A stretch of DNA of 54,807 bases from Streptomyces sp. LBL (GTDB lineage: Bacteria; Actinomycetota; Actinomycetes; Streptomycetales; Streptomycetaceae). The notes beneath the pieces are model-generated. The model did not search any database. It had not been told where the DNA came from and saw only the letters and a program-made list of their open reading frames with translations. Made by a program: the position numbers and the translations under genes. Shown here one piece after another: positions 41,500 to 49,538 of this stretch. Position 1 is the first letter of the stretch. The number at the start of each line of letters is the position of its first letter. The DNA lies in the NCBI RefSeq assembly GCF_029893585.1, contig NZ_JARXYX010000051.1:1-54807 (forward strand). The letters run 5' to 3'.

Positions 41500-42528
41500 A
41501 TGACCCAGCGTGGCACGAGCGAAGAACTCGGGGTCGCCGTCATCGGTACCGGCCGGATGGGCGCCGACCATGTCCGTCGTATCCAGCAGGTCATCAGCGG
41601 GGCGCGGGTGGCCGCCGTCGTCGACGTCGACGCGGGGCGCGCCGAGACGGTCGCGGCCCCCGTCGGCGGCTGCACCGCCTACACCGACCCGGCCGCCGCG
41701 ATGGCGGCGGCCGACGTCGACGCCGTCCTGGTCGCCTCCCCGGGCCCCGCTCACGAGGCGGCCCTGCTGACCGCCTTCGAGCACGACTTGCCCGTCCTGT
41801 GCGAGAAACCCCTCACTCCGGACGCCGCCTCCGCGCTGCGTGTCCTGGAGGCCGAGCTCGCCCTGGGCCGGCGCCGGGTCCAGGTCGGCTTCATGCGGCG
41901 CTACGACGCCGAGTACATGAAGCTCAAGTCCCTTTTGGAGACAGGTCAGTTGGGCCGCCCGCTGATGTTGCACAACCGGCATCGCAACGCGGCCAGTCCG
42001 CCCGGGTTCACCAGTGACATGCTCATCAGCGACTCCGTCGCGCACGAAACGGATGTGACCCGCTGGCTGCTCGGGCACGAGATCACGGCCGTCACGGTGC
42101 TGCGGCCACGACCGTCGGCGAACGCACCCGACGACCTCCAGGACCCCCAGTTCGTCCTCTTCGAGACCGACGGCGGCGTGGTCGTCGACGTCGAGATGTT
42201 CGTCAACTGCGGTTTCGGCTACCAGGTCCAGGCCGAGATCGTCTGCGAACGCGGCACCGCCCGCATCGGCGACGGCCACGCCATGGTCACCAACATGGCC
42301 GGCCGCTGGAGCGGCACCATCGCCCAGGACTTCACCGAGCGCTTCGCCGACGCCTACGACCGTGAGCTCCAGGCCTGGGTCGACGCCACCCGCCGCGGCC
42401 GGGTCAGCGGTCCCAGCGTGTGGGACGGTTACGCCGCGGCGGCGGTCTGCGAGGCGGGTGTGCGGGCGCTGGAGGAGGGCGGCCGGGTCGAGGTGGAACT
42501 GGTGGAACGGCCCGCGCTGTACCGGTGA
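41500..42528 (+). CDS. Gfo/Idh/MocA family oxidoreductase
   Basis: A 342-residue NAD(P)-dependent sugar or polyol dehydrogenase. GVAVIGTGRMGADHVRRI is the dinucleotide-binding start, PVLCEKPLTPD contains the catalytic-domain EKP, and SDSVAHETDVTRWLLG carries the active-site Asp/His. It most resembles inositol 2-dehydrogenases. RBS AAGGGGACG is in front of ATG 41500. It is the fourth gene of the importer operon after a 114-base gap, so it probably oxidises the imported polyol. Convergent with the iolG-like gene at 42689. Confidence 0.87.
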   Translation: MTQRGTSEELGVAVIGTGRMGADHVRRIQQVISGARVAAVVDVDAGRAETVAAPVGGCTAYTDPAAAMAAADVDAVLVASPGPAHEAALLTAFEHDLPVLCEKPLTPDAASALRVLEAELALGRRRVQVGFMRRYDAEYMKLKSLLETGQLGRPLMLHNRHRNAASPPGFTSDMLISDSVAHETDVTRWLLGHEITAVTVLRPRPSANAPDDLQDPQFVLFETDGGVVVDVEMFVNCGFGYQVQAEIVCERGTARIGDGHAMVTNMAGRWSGTIAQDFTERFADAYDRELQAWVDATRRGRVSGPSVWDGYAAAAVCEAGVRALEEGGRVEVELVERPALYR

Positions 42529-42688
42529 GCGCGGGATTCGTGTGCCGGCGTACGAGAGCGACCTGCTGGAGTACGGCGCCCGGCACGGCGCCTTCGGCGC
42601 AGCGCGTCCTCCCGCCCTTCCTGACCGGCGGCACCTTCCGGGCGCCGCAAGCCGGTCGGCGCCCGGGGCACGAGGGGAAGCCCGGCTG

Positions 42689-43693
42689 TCAGGCGGTGCG
42701 GACCTCGGCGATGGTCACCGGCCGGTGCTCATGCAGCGACAGGGTGCAGGCCTCGGCGATCCAGCCGGCCTCCAGGGCGTCCTCGATCGTGCAGGGGGAG
42801 GGGCGGGTGCCGGCCACGACCTCGGTGAACGCGGTGAGTTCGGCGCGGTAGGCGGCGGTGAACCGGTCCATGAAGAAGTCGTGCGGGGTGCCCGCAGGGA
42901 AGGTCACGCCGGGCTCGACCGAACGCAGCGGCAGCTTGTCCTCCAGGCCGACGGCGATGGAGTCCGTGAAGCCGTGGATCTCCATACGGACGTCGTAACC
43001 CCGGGCGTTGTGGCGGGAGTTGGAGACCACCGCGATGGTGCCGTCGTCCAGGGTGAGGATCGCGCCGGTGGTGTCGGCGTCGCCCGCCTCCTTGATGTAC
43101 TCGGCGCCCCGGTTGCCGCCGACCGCGTACACCTCGGTCACCTCGCGGCCGGTCACCCAGCGGATGATGTCGAAGTCGTGCACCGAGCAGTCCCGGAAGA
43201 TGCCCCCGGAGGCGGCGATGTACGCGGCCGGCGGCGGCGCCGGGTCCAGCGTGGTCGACCGTACGGTGTGCAGCTTGCCCAGCTCACCGCCCTGCACGGC
43301 GGCCCGCGCGGCGACGAACCCGGCATCGAAACGCCGGTTGTAGCCGATCTGGATCGGCACGTCACCGCCCTGGACGGCCCTGAGCACCTCGACGCCTTCG
43401 CTCATGGTCTTCGCGACGGGCTTCTCGCAGAAGACGGGGATGCCGGCCTCGACGGCGGCGAGGATCAGCCCCGGGTGGGCGTCGGTCGCCGCGGCGACCA
43501 CCACACCGTCCACCCCGGCCGCCAGCACGGCCTCGGGGGAGTCCACGACCTCGCCGCCGAACCGCTCGGCGGCGGTCTTGGCGGCGTCCGTGAACGGGTC
43601 GGCCAGGACGAGCGACTCGACCGCGTCGAGTCCGGAGAGGGTCTCGGCGTGGAAGGCGCCGATGCGGCCGAGGCCGAGGATTCCGATGCGCAT
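42689..43693 (-). CDS. iolG: Inositol 2-dehydrogenase-like Gfo/Idh/MocA protein
   Basis: A 334-residue oxidoreductase: MRIGILGLGRIGAFHAETL (NAD binding), IPVFCEKPVAKT (EKP), IQIGYNRRFDAGF and CSVHDFDIIRWVTG (catalytic Asp and His). These blocks match IolG, which oxidises myo-inositol to scyllo-inosose. It is the last gene of a minus-strand operon behind the dioxygenase-like and SDR genes. Two other Gfo/Idh/MocA genes in the window suggest several inositol isomers or methylated derivatives are used. Confidence 0.82.
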   Translation of the reverse strand: MRIGILGLGRIGAFHAETLSGLDAVESLVLADPFTDAAKTAAERFGGEVVDSPEAVLAAGVDGVVVAAATDAHPGLILAAVEAGIPVFCEKPVAKTMSEGVEVLRAVQGGDVPIQIGYNRRFDAGFVAARAAVQGGELGKLHTVRSTTLDPAPPPAAYIAASGGIFRDCSVHDFDIIRWVTGREVTEVYAVGGNRGAEYIKEAGDADTTGAILTLDDGTIAVVSNSRHNARGYDVRMEIHGFTDSIAVGLEDKLPLRSVEPGVTFPAGTPHDFFMDRFTAAYRAELTAFTEVVAGTRPSPCTIEDALEAGWIAEACTLSLHEHRPVTIAEVRTA

Positions 43694-43762
43694 GGGGTGG
43701 TGCTCCTAGTTTTTGTGCGGGGAGAGAGCGGGGAGAGAGCGGGGAGGAAAGCCGGGGGACAG

Positions 43763-44539
43763 CTAGTCGAGGCCGCCGAGGACGTTCTGGTCCCAGTCGA
43801 TCACCGAACCGGTGACGACCCCGGACCGGTCCGACAGCAGGAAGACCACGAAGTCGGCGATCTCGTCCGGCTGGCCGAGCTTGCCCATCGGCAGGCGGGC
43901 GGCGGCCTCCTCGCGCCAGTCGTCCCCGGCGCCGTGGAAGGCCTTCTGTGTCGCGTCCTCACCCTCGGTCGCGGTCCAGCCGATGTTCAGCCCGTTGATC
44001 CGGATGCGGTCAAAGCGGTGCGCGTGCGCCGCGTTGCGGGTCAGCCCGACCAGCCCGGCCTTCGCAGCGACGTACGGCGCGAGGAACGGCTGTCCGCCGT
44101 GCGCGGAGGAGGTGATGATGTTGACGACCGTGCCCGGCGCCCGGCGGCCCAGCATGTCCGCGACGGCGGCCTGCATGGCGAAGAACGGCGCCTTCAGGTT
44201 GATCGCGATGTGCTGGTCGAACAACTCGGGCGTGGTGTCCAGCAGCGTGCCCCGGGACGTGAGTCCCGCGGAGTTCACCAGGCAGTCGACCTGGCCGAAC
44301 GCCTCGATCACCTCGGCCACGGAGGCCTTCGCCTGCTCGGCGTCCGCCAGGTCGGCCCGGACGAACATCGCCTTGCCGCCGACTGCGGCCAGCTCCGCCA
44401 CCAGGGCCTCGCCGGGTTCCTGGCGCCGCCCGGTGACGGCGACCTGCGCGCCTTCCCGGACCGCGGCCCGGGCGATGGCGGCGCCCACGCCCTGGCTGCC
44501 GCCGTTGACGAGGACGACCTTGGCGTCGAGAAGTCCCAT
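43763..44539 (-). CDS. Short-chain dehydrogenase/reductase
   Basis: A 258-residue classical SDR. Cofactor motif VNGGSQGVGAAIA, NSAGLTSRG, the serine in VNIITSSAHGG, and the Tyr/Lys pair in PYVAAKAGLVGLT are present, with the end MGKLGQPDEIADFVVFLLSDRSGVVTGSVIDWDQ. The C-terminus usually reads ...VDGG; VIDWDQNVLGGLD is unusual but plausible. It lies 15 bases downstream of the dioxygenase-like gene and 69 upstream of iolG, so the three form an operon. Likely oxidises a polyol or inosose hydroxyl. Confidence 0.87.
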   Translation of the reverse strand: MGLLDAKVVLVNGGSQGVGAAIARAAVREGAQVAVTGRRQEPGEALVAELAAVGGKAMFVRADLADAEQAKASVAEVIEAFGQVDCLVNSAGLTSRGTLLDTTPELFDQHIAINLKAPFFAMQAAVADMLGRRAPGTVVNIITSSAHGGQPFLAPYVAAKAGLVGLTRNAAHAHRFDRIRINGLNIGWTATEGEDATQKAFHGAGDDWREEAAARLPMGKLGQPDEIADFVVFLLSDRSGVVTGSVIDWDQNVLGGLD

Positions 44540-44554
44540 GATTTCCTTGTCCCT

Positions 44555-45721
44555 TCAGCTCTCGCGCCGTACGGCGCCGGCCCGCAGCTCGTCCCGTAGA
44601 GCCCGCGGGGTCCACCCCTCGCGCAGCGCCCTCCGTACGACGTCCGCCTGCGAGGGCGGGGCCAGACCGTCGAGGGGCGGGTCGCTGTCGAGGTTGGTGG
44701 GGAACGGATAGCCCTCGGCGCTCGCGGCGATCACCTTGTCCAGCCACTCCTCGCCGACGCCGTCGGCCAGCCGCCTGCGCAGCACCGGGTAGACCGCGTG
44801 CGCGACCGCCTCCCGGTCCACCGTCTCCATGGCCCGCCCGAAGGCGGAGGATACCTGCAGCAGATTGGCCACGCGTCGCACGTCCAGCGTGCGGTTGGTG
44901 CCGGCCGCGTGGAACAGCGCCGGGTTGAAGAAGGCGGCGTCGCCCTTGGCCAGCGGAAGCTGGACGTGGTGCGCCTTGAAGTACGCCTGGAACTCGGGCA
45001 GTCGCCAGGCCAGGTAGCCCGGTTCGAAGGTCTGGGAGTACGGCAGGTACAGCGTCGGACCGGACTCGGCGGGCATGTCGCAGTGCGCGACAGCGCCCTG
45101 GAGGGTGAGGACGGGGGAGAGGCGGTGCACGTGCGCGGGGTAGGCCGCGGCGACCTCGTTCGAGAGGAACCCCAGGTGGTAGTCGCGGTGCGCGGTCTGC
45201 GCGGCACCGCCCGGGTTGACCACGTTGACCTGCGAGGTCACCTGGTAGCCGGGGCCCAGCCAGGCCGTCGAGGCCAGCGCCAGGATGTCGTTGGCGTAGT
45301 AGTCGGCGAACGCCTCGGGGTCGTAGAGCGCTGCCTTCTCCAGCGCGTTCCACACCCGGTCGTTGGCACCCGGCCCGGCGAAGTGGTCGCCCGCCTCCGC
45401 GCCCGAGGCGCGCTGCTCGGCGATCAGGGCGTCGAAGACACCGGTGAGCCGGTCGACGACCGCCGGGTTCGGGAAGGCGCCCCGGAAGACGACGACGCCG
45501 GGGCCGTCGGCGAAGGCGCGGACCAGCTCGGCCCGCACCTCACGGGGCGCTTCGGCGGTACGCAGACGCTCACTGTCATAGACGAGCACGTTGCCCTCGA
45601 CGGCCGAGGCATGCGGGTAGTCGGCGAGGTCCGTCGTGCGGTCGACCAGCGAGCGGAAGACGTCGAGATCACAGTCCTGCTCGGTCAGCCAGGCCCGCTG
45701 CTGAGCGGCGATGAGGGACAT
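44555..45721 (-). CDS. Phytanoyl-CoA dioxygenase (PhyH)-family protein
   Basis: A 388-residue Fe(II)/2-oxoglutarate oxygenase of the PhyH group. Iron ligands are His178 and Asp180 (AHRDYHLG) and distal His271 (NPALFHAAGTNRT), with Arg277 placed to bind 2-oxoglutarate. VNVVNPGGAAQTAHRD and AVAHCDMPAESGPTLYLPYSQ fit the double-stranded beta-helix. It is the first gene of an operon with an SDR and iolG and is divergent from the LacI-type regulator. In this setting it could hydroxylate, or remove an O-methyl group from, a polyol such as a methyl-inositol; that is an inference. Confidence 0.8.
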   Translation of the reverse strand: MSLIAAQQRAWLTEQDCDLDVFRSLVDRTTDLADYPHASAVEGNVLVYDSERLRTAEAPREVRAELVRAFADGPGVVVFRGAFPNPAVVDRLTGVFDALIAEQRASGAEAGDHFAGPGANDRVWNALEKAALYDPEAFADYYANDILALASTAWLGPGYQVTSQVNVVNPGGAAQTAHRDYHLGFLSNEVAAAYPAHVHRLSPVLTLQGAVAHCDMPAESGPTLYLPYSQTFEPGYLAWRLPEFQAYFKAHHVQLPLAKGDAAFFNPALFHAAGTNRTLDVRRVANLLQVSSAFGRAMETVDREAVAHAVYPVLRRRLADGVGEEWLDKVIAASAEGYPFPTNLDSDPPLDGLAPPSQADVVRRALREGWTPRALRDELRAGAVRRES

Positions 45722-45793
45722 CGTCGTCCTTCTTTCGGTCACGGAGTGCGACGCGGATCCGGTCGCGGGGGAGCGACACGGCTCTGCCATTCT

Positions 45794-45806
45794 TGTCAGT
45801 ACAAAC
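45794..45806. promoter_or_regulatory. 13-bp operator candidate shared with the iolC / importer region
   Basis: TGTCAGTACAAAC is the exact reverse complement of the 13-base core at 38153-38165. It lies in the 135-base gap between the divergent PhyH-type and LacI-type genes. The repressor encoded at 45857 probably binds here and so controls its own gene, the PhyH-SDR-iolG operon, and the importer and iolC 7.6 kb away. Confidence 0.65.
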
Positions 45807-45856
45807 CCCTCGAACAACCAGCAGCAAGCCATCAAAAACCCCTCAAGGAGTCGACG

Positions 45857-46891
45857 GTGGGCCATCCCTTCCCGATCCGGGAGATCGCACGTCAGGCGGG
45901 CCTGAGCGAGGCCACCGTCGACCGGGTCCTCAACAGGCGGGGAGGGGTCCGCGAGAGCACCGCCCGGGAGGTCCGGCAGGCCATCGCCGACCTGGACCGG
46001 CAGCGCACCCAGGTCCGGCTGGTCGGCCGTACCTTCATGATCGACATCGTGATGCAGGCGCCGGAACGGTTCTCCACCGCCGTCCGGGCCGCACTGGAGG
46101 CCGAGCTGCCGTCCCTGCACCCGGCCGTCGTGCGCTCGCGCTTCCACTTCCGGGAGACCGGCCCGGTACGGGAACTGACCGGAACCCTGGACCGGATCGC
46201 CCGGCGCGGTTCGCAGGGTGTGGTCCTCAAGGCGCCGGACGTCCCCGAGGTCGCCGCCGCCGTCGGCCGGCTCGCGGAGGCCGGCATCCCCGTGGTCACC
46301 CTCGTCACCGACCTGCCCGCCACGGCACGCCTGGCCTACGTCGGCAGCGACAACCGGGCCGCCGGCGCGACCGCCGCCTATCTGATGGGCCAGTGGCTCG
46401 GCGACCGGCCCGGCAATGTGCTCACCAGCCTCAGCAGTGGCTTCTTCCGCAACGAGGAGGAGCGCGAGATGGGCTTCCGCAGCGCCATGCGCGCCCGCCA
46501 CCCCGAGCGCACGGTGGTCGAGATCGCCGAAGGCCAGGGCCTGGACGTCACCCAGTACGACCTCGTCCGGGCCGCGCTGCGGCGGGACCCGGACATCCGT
46601 GCCGTCTACTCGATCGGCGGGGGCAACATCGCCACCCTGCGGGCCTTCGAGGACCTGGGCCGCGAGTGCGCGGTGTTCGTCGCGCACGACCTCGACCACG
46701 ACAACACCCGCCTGCTGCGCGAGCACCGCCTGTCCGCCGTGCTCCACCACGACCTGCGCCAGGACATGCGCGAGGCCTGCCACCTCGTGATGCGCGCCCA
46801 CGGCGCCCTGCCACCGGCCGGACCGAGCCTGCCGTCGGCGATCCAGGTGGTCACGCCGTACAACATGCCGCCCCCGGTGACCGCCGGGTAG
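45857..46891 (+). CDS. LacI-type transcriptional regulator
   Basis: A 344-residue LacI-family repressor. The headpiece IREIARQAGLSEATVDRVLNRRGGVRESTAREV contains the helix-turn-helix and hinge, and the rest is a periplasmic-binding-type effector domain (LAYVGSDNRAAGATAAYLMG, AVYSIGGGNIATLRAFEDLG). The ribosome-binding site AAGGAG six bases before GTG 45857 fixes the start. The ligand domain is of the ribose/inositol sort. It is divergent from the PhyH-type operon and probably responds to the imported polyol. Confidence 0.88.
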   Translation: MGHPFPIREIARQAGLSEATVDRVLNRRGGVRESTAREVRQAIADLDRQRTQVRLVGRTFMIDIVMQAPERFSTAVRAALEAELPSLHPAVVRSRFHFRETGPVRELTGTLDRIARRGSQGVVLKAPDVPEVAAAVGRLAEAGIPVVTLVTDLPATARLAYVGSDNRAAGATAAYLMGQWLGDRPGNVLTSLSSGFFRNEEEREMGFRSAMRARHPERTVVEIAEGQGLDVTQYDLVRAALRRDPDIRAVYSIGGGNIATLRAFEDLGRECAVFVAHDLDHDNTRLLREHRLSAVLHHDLRQDMREACHLVMRAHGALPPAGPSLPSAIQVVTPYNMPPPVTAG

Positions 46892-46916
46892 GCCGCCCCG
46901 CCGCATCAGGACCGCC

Positions 46917-46953
46917 CCCTCGGTTCTCCCCCTCGGTTCTCCCCCTCGGTTCC
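46917..46953. repeat. 14-bp tandem repeat
   Basis: CCCTCGGTTCTCCC recurs about two and a half times. It lies in the 199-base convergent gap between the LacI-type gene and the following dehydrogenase gene; the rest of the gap is GC-rich with CCGGGCCC-type runs but no clear terminator. Confidence 0.8.
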
Positions 46954-47090
46954 GCGGCACGGGGCGCACTGTCGACGCCCTTCGCGGGAAGCCTGCCGTC
47001 CGCGGGCCTGCCGTTCCCGGGGCCCGCCGTCGTCGGCCCCGGGTTCCCAGGCCCGCCGTCGCCGGCCCCGGAACCGGATCCGGGGTGGTC

Positions 47091-48260
47091 CTACGGACGC
47101 TCTCCCGGGCGTACCTGCGCCCATGCCCCGCTCTCGGCGGACCGCGCCATCGCCTCCAGTACGGCGGCACTGTGCACGGCGTCCGCGAGCGTGGCCCCGT
47201 GCGGGGTGCCCTCGGCGACCGAGCGGAGGAAGCGGTAGGCCTCCACGACCTTCAGGTCGTCGTAACCCATCGCGTTGGCCGCGCCCGGCTGGAAGGCGCC
47301 GAACTCGCCGTCGCCCGGGCCGACGTACACCGTGCTGACCGGCTGGTCCTGGTACGTCGTACCGCGGCTGACGCCCAGCTCGTTCATCCGGCGGAAGTCC
47401 CAGAACACCGCGCCCTTGGTGCCGTGCACCTCGAAGCCGTAGTTGTTCTGCTCGCCCACCGAGACCCGGCAGGCCTCCAGGACACCGCGCGCGCCGGAGG
47501 CGAAGCGCAGCAGGCAGTTGACGTAGTCCTCGTTCTCGACCGCGCCGAGTTCGCCGCCCGACGCGCGGCTGTGACCGGCGGTGGCGCCGGTGGGGCGGGC
47601 CCGCTCGGGGACAAAAACCGCCGTGTCGGCCGTCAGGGACGTGATGTCGCCGAGAAGGTACCGGGCCAGGTCCGCGCCGTGCGAGGCCAGGTCGCCCAGC
47701 ACGCCGCTGCCGCCGCGCTCCCGCTCGTACCGCCAGGTCAGCGCCCCCTCGGGGTGCGCCGCGTAGTCGCTGAACAGACGCACCCGGACATGGGTGACCG
47801 TGCCGATCTCACCGGAGGCGATCAGCGAGCGGGCGGTCTCGACGGCGGGCGCGTTGCGGTAGTTGAAGCCGACCGCGCCCTGGACGCCCGCCTCGGCGAC
47901 CGCGTCGGCCACCGCCCGCGCGTCCGCCTCGGACAGGCCGACCGGCTTCTCGATCCAGATGTGCTTGCCGGCCTCGGCCATCGCCACACCGATCTCGCGG
48001 TGCAGGAAGTTCGGAGCGGTGATGCTGACGGCCTGGACGCGCGGATCGGCGGCCACCTCCCGCCAGTCGCGGGCCGTGGCGGTGAAGCCGAACTGCGCCG
48101 CTGCCTCCTCGGCCCGGCCGGGCACCTCCTCGGCGACGACCATGAGCTCCGGGCGCAGACCGAGCTGTGGGTAGTGGTGCAGGACGCGGGCGTACGCCTG
48201 GGTGTGCACCCGGCCCATCCAGCCGAACCCGACGACGGCGACACCGAGCGTATCCACCAT
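47091..48260 (-). CDS. Gfo/Idh/MocA family oxidoreductase
   Basis: A 389-residue dehydrogenase of the same superfamily as the other two but distinct: VAVVGFGWMGRVHTQAYARV, HIWIEKPVGLSEADA, GAVGFNYRNAPAVE and GVLGDLASHGADLARYLLGDI. The middle insertion (ERARPTGATAGHSRASGG) marks a separate subgroup. ATG at 48260 (GAGGAGG just ahead, spacing very short) or GTG at 48257 are the likely starts; the frame open to 48284 would overlap an operator. Divergent from a LacI-type regulator whose two operators bracket the promoters, so it is almost surely that regulator's target. Confidence 0.86.
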   Translation of the reverse strand: MVDTLGVAVVGFGWMGRVHTQAYARVLHHYPQLGLRPELMVVAEEVPGRAEEAAAQFGFTATARDWREVAADPRVQAVSITAPNFLHREIGVAMAEAGKHIWIEKPVGLSEADARAVADAVAEAGVQGAVGFNYRNAPAVETARSLIASGEIGTVTHVRVRLFSDYAAHPEGALTWRYERERGGSGVLGDLASHGADLARYLLGDITSLTADTAVFVPERARPTGATAGHSRASGGELGAVENEDYVNCLLRFASGARGVLEACRVSVGEQNNYGFEVHGTKGAVFWDFRRMNELGVSRGTTYQDQPVSTVYVGPGDGEFGAFQPGAANAMGYDDLKVVEAYRFLRSVAEGTPHGATLADAVHSAAVLEAMARSAESGAWAQVRPGERP

Positions 48261-48271
48261 GACCTCCTCTT

Positions 48272-48283
48272 TGGACCGGTCCA
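48272..48283. promoter_or_regulatory. LacI-type operator 1
   Basis: TGGACCGGTCCA is a perfect 12-base palindrome with the central CG typical of LacI-family sites. It lies just upstream of the dehydrogenase start. A closely similar TGGAACGGTCCA is found at 48353-48364. Confidence 0.72.
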
Positions 48284-48321
48284 TTCCCTGTCCAGGCCAC
48301 CCTGGGCGTGGTTCTTCCTGG

Positions 48322-48337
48322 TGTCAACCCTTTGACA
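48322..48337. promoter_or_regulatory. Back-to-back -35 elements of divergent promoters
   Basis: TGTCAA, four bases, TTGACA: the two -35 boxes for the dehydrogenase (minus strand) and the LacI-type gene (plus strand) are arranged symmetrically. The plus-strand -10 would overlap operator 2, next to the ATG, so the regulator message is probably leaderless and autorepressed. Confidence 0.6.
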
Positions 48338-48352
48338 AGGCGGAGCAGCTCA

Positions 48353-48364
48353 TGGAACGGTCCA
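48353..48364. promoter_or_regulatory. LacI-type operator 2
   Basis: TGGAACGGTCCA differs by one base from operator 1 and sits five bases before the ATG of the LacI-type regulator. The centres of the two operators are 81 bases apart, compatible with a DNA loop closing both promoters. Confidence 0.7.
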
Positions 48365-48368
48365 TCCC

Positions 48369-49376
48369 ATGGGACAGCCGACGATCAGGGACGTGGCCGA
48401 GCGAGCCGGCGTCTCCAAGTCGCTGGTCTCACTGGTGCTGCGCGGCTCCGAACAGGTGCGGTCCGAGAAGCGGGAGGCCGTGCTACGGGCCGTACGGGAG
48501 CTCGGCTACCGGCCGAACGCCGCCGCCCGCAGCCTCAGCGAGCAGCGCACCCGCACGGTCGGAGTGCTCCTCAACGACCTGCGAAACCCCTGGTTCGTCG
48601 ACCTCCTAGACGGCCTCAACCCACTGCTGCACGACCACGGCCTGCACATGATGCTGGGCGACGCCCGCCTCAACCGCCGCACCGGCCAGGATCTCGCCCG
48701 CCCCTTCCTGGACCTCCAGGCCGACGGCCTGGTCGTGGTCGGCACCCTGCCGGACCCGGCCGCGCTCGGCACGGTCGCCGAGCGCATCCCGGTAGTGGTC
48801 GCCGGAGCGCGCGAGCCGGTCCCGGCCGGGGTGGACGTGGTCGCGGGCGACGACGAGCGGGGGGCCGGGCTGGTCACCGAACATCTCATCGGCCTCGGTC
48901 ACCGTCGCGTCGCGCACCTCGCGGGCTACGGCGCCGTCGGCGAACTGCGCCGGCGCAGCTTCGAGGCGGTGATGCGCGCCCACGGCCTCGCGGACCGGGC
49001 GCCCGTCGAGCTCAGCGACATGACGGAGGAGGGCGGCTTCCGCACGGCCGTCCGGCTGCTGAGCCGGCCCGAGCGGCCCACCGCCGTCGTCGCCGTCAAC
49101 GACATCACCGCCGTCGGCGTCCTCTCGGCGGCGGAGGAACTGGGCCTGCGCGTCCCCGAGGACCTCTCCGTCACCGGCTACGACAACACGAGCATCTCCC
49201 GGCTGCGTCACCTGTGGCTCACCACTGTGGACAACGCCGGCCACGAGGTCGGCCGCCGCGCGGCCCGCTGCCTCCTCGACCGTTTCGAGGGAGCCGGTGG
49301 AACGGGTCGGGTCCACCTGGCCGCCCCCACACTGGAGATCCGCGGTACGACGGCCCCACCCAGGTCCCGGCCCTGA
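48369..49376 (+). CDS. LacI family transcriptional regulator
   Basis: A 335-residue repressor. TIRDVAERAGVSKSLVSLVLRGSEQVRSEKREAVLRAVRELGYRPNAAARSLSEQRT is a textbook LacI headpiece and hinge, followed by an effector domain (VGVLLNDLRNPWFVDLLDGL, VAVNDITAVGVLSAAEELGLRVPEDLSVTGYDNT). ATG at 48369 directly follows operator 2. It likely represses itself and the divergent dehydrogenase. This is a second LacI regulator, with an operator sequence unlike that of the one at 45857. Confidence 0.92.
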   Translation: MGQPTIRDVAERAGVSKSLVSLVLRGSEQVRSEKREAVLRAVRELGYRPNAAARSLSEQRTRTVGVLLNDLRNPWFVDLLDGLNPLLHDHGLHMMLGDARLNRRTGQDLARPFLDLQADGLVVVGTLPDPAALGTVAERIPVVVAGAREPVPAGVDVVAGDDERGAGLVTEHLIGLGHRRVAHLAGYGAVGELRRRSFEAVMRAHGLADRAPVELSDMTEEGGFRTAVRLLSRPERPTAVVAVNDITAVGVLSAAEELGLRVPEDLSVTGYDNTSISRLRHLWLTTVDNAGHEVGRRAARCLLDRFEGAGGTGRVHLAAPTLEIRGTTAPPRSRP

Positions 49377-49440
49377 TGCGGAGCCCACCCGGGTCCCAGG
49401 CCCTGATGCCGGCCCCGCCAGGGCCGAGGCACTGATGACG
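49377..49440. repeat. Degenerate repeat after the LacI gene
   Basis: Two to three diverged copies of a unit near 30 bases (CACCCGGGTCCCAGGCCCTGATGC) extend from the 3' end of the LacI-type gene. The 162-base gap holds no other feature apart from the ordinary leader of the next gene. Confidence 0.55.
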
Positions 49441-49538
49441 CGCACGGCACACCGCCGACCACCGGAAGGCTGTGCGTCCGAGAGGTCGGCGGCCCCGCTG
49501 CGGATGCGGGAGCCGGCGTACGGCGGCACGCTCGGAGG

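Noticed and set aside
44555..47170. 871-codon frame including the PhyH-type gene
   Set aside because: The part upstream of 45721 is antisense to the LacI-type regulator and has no family features.
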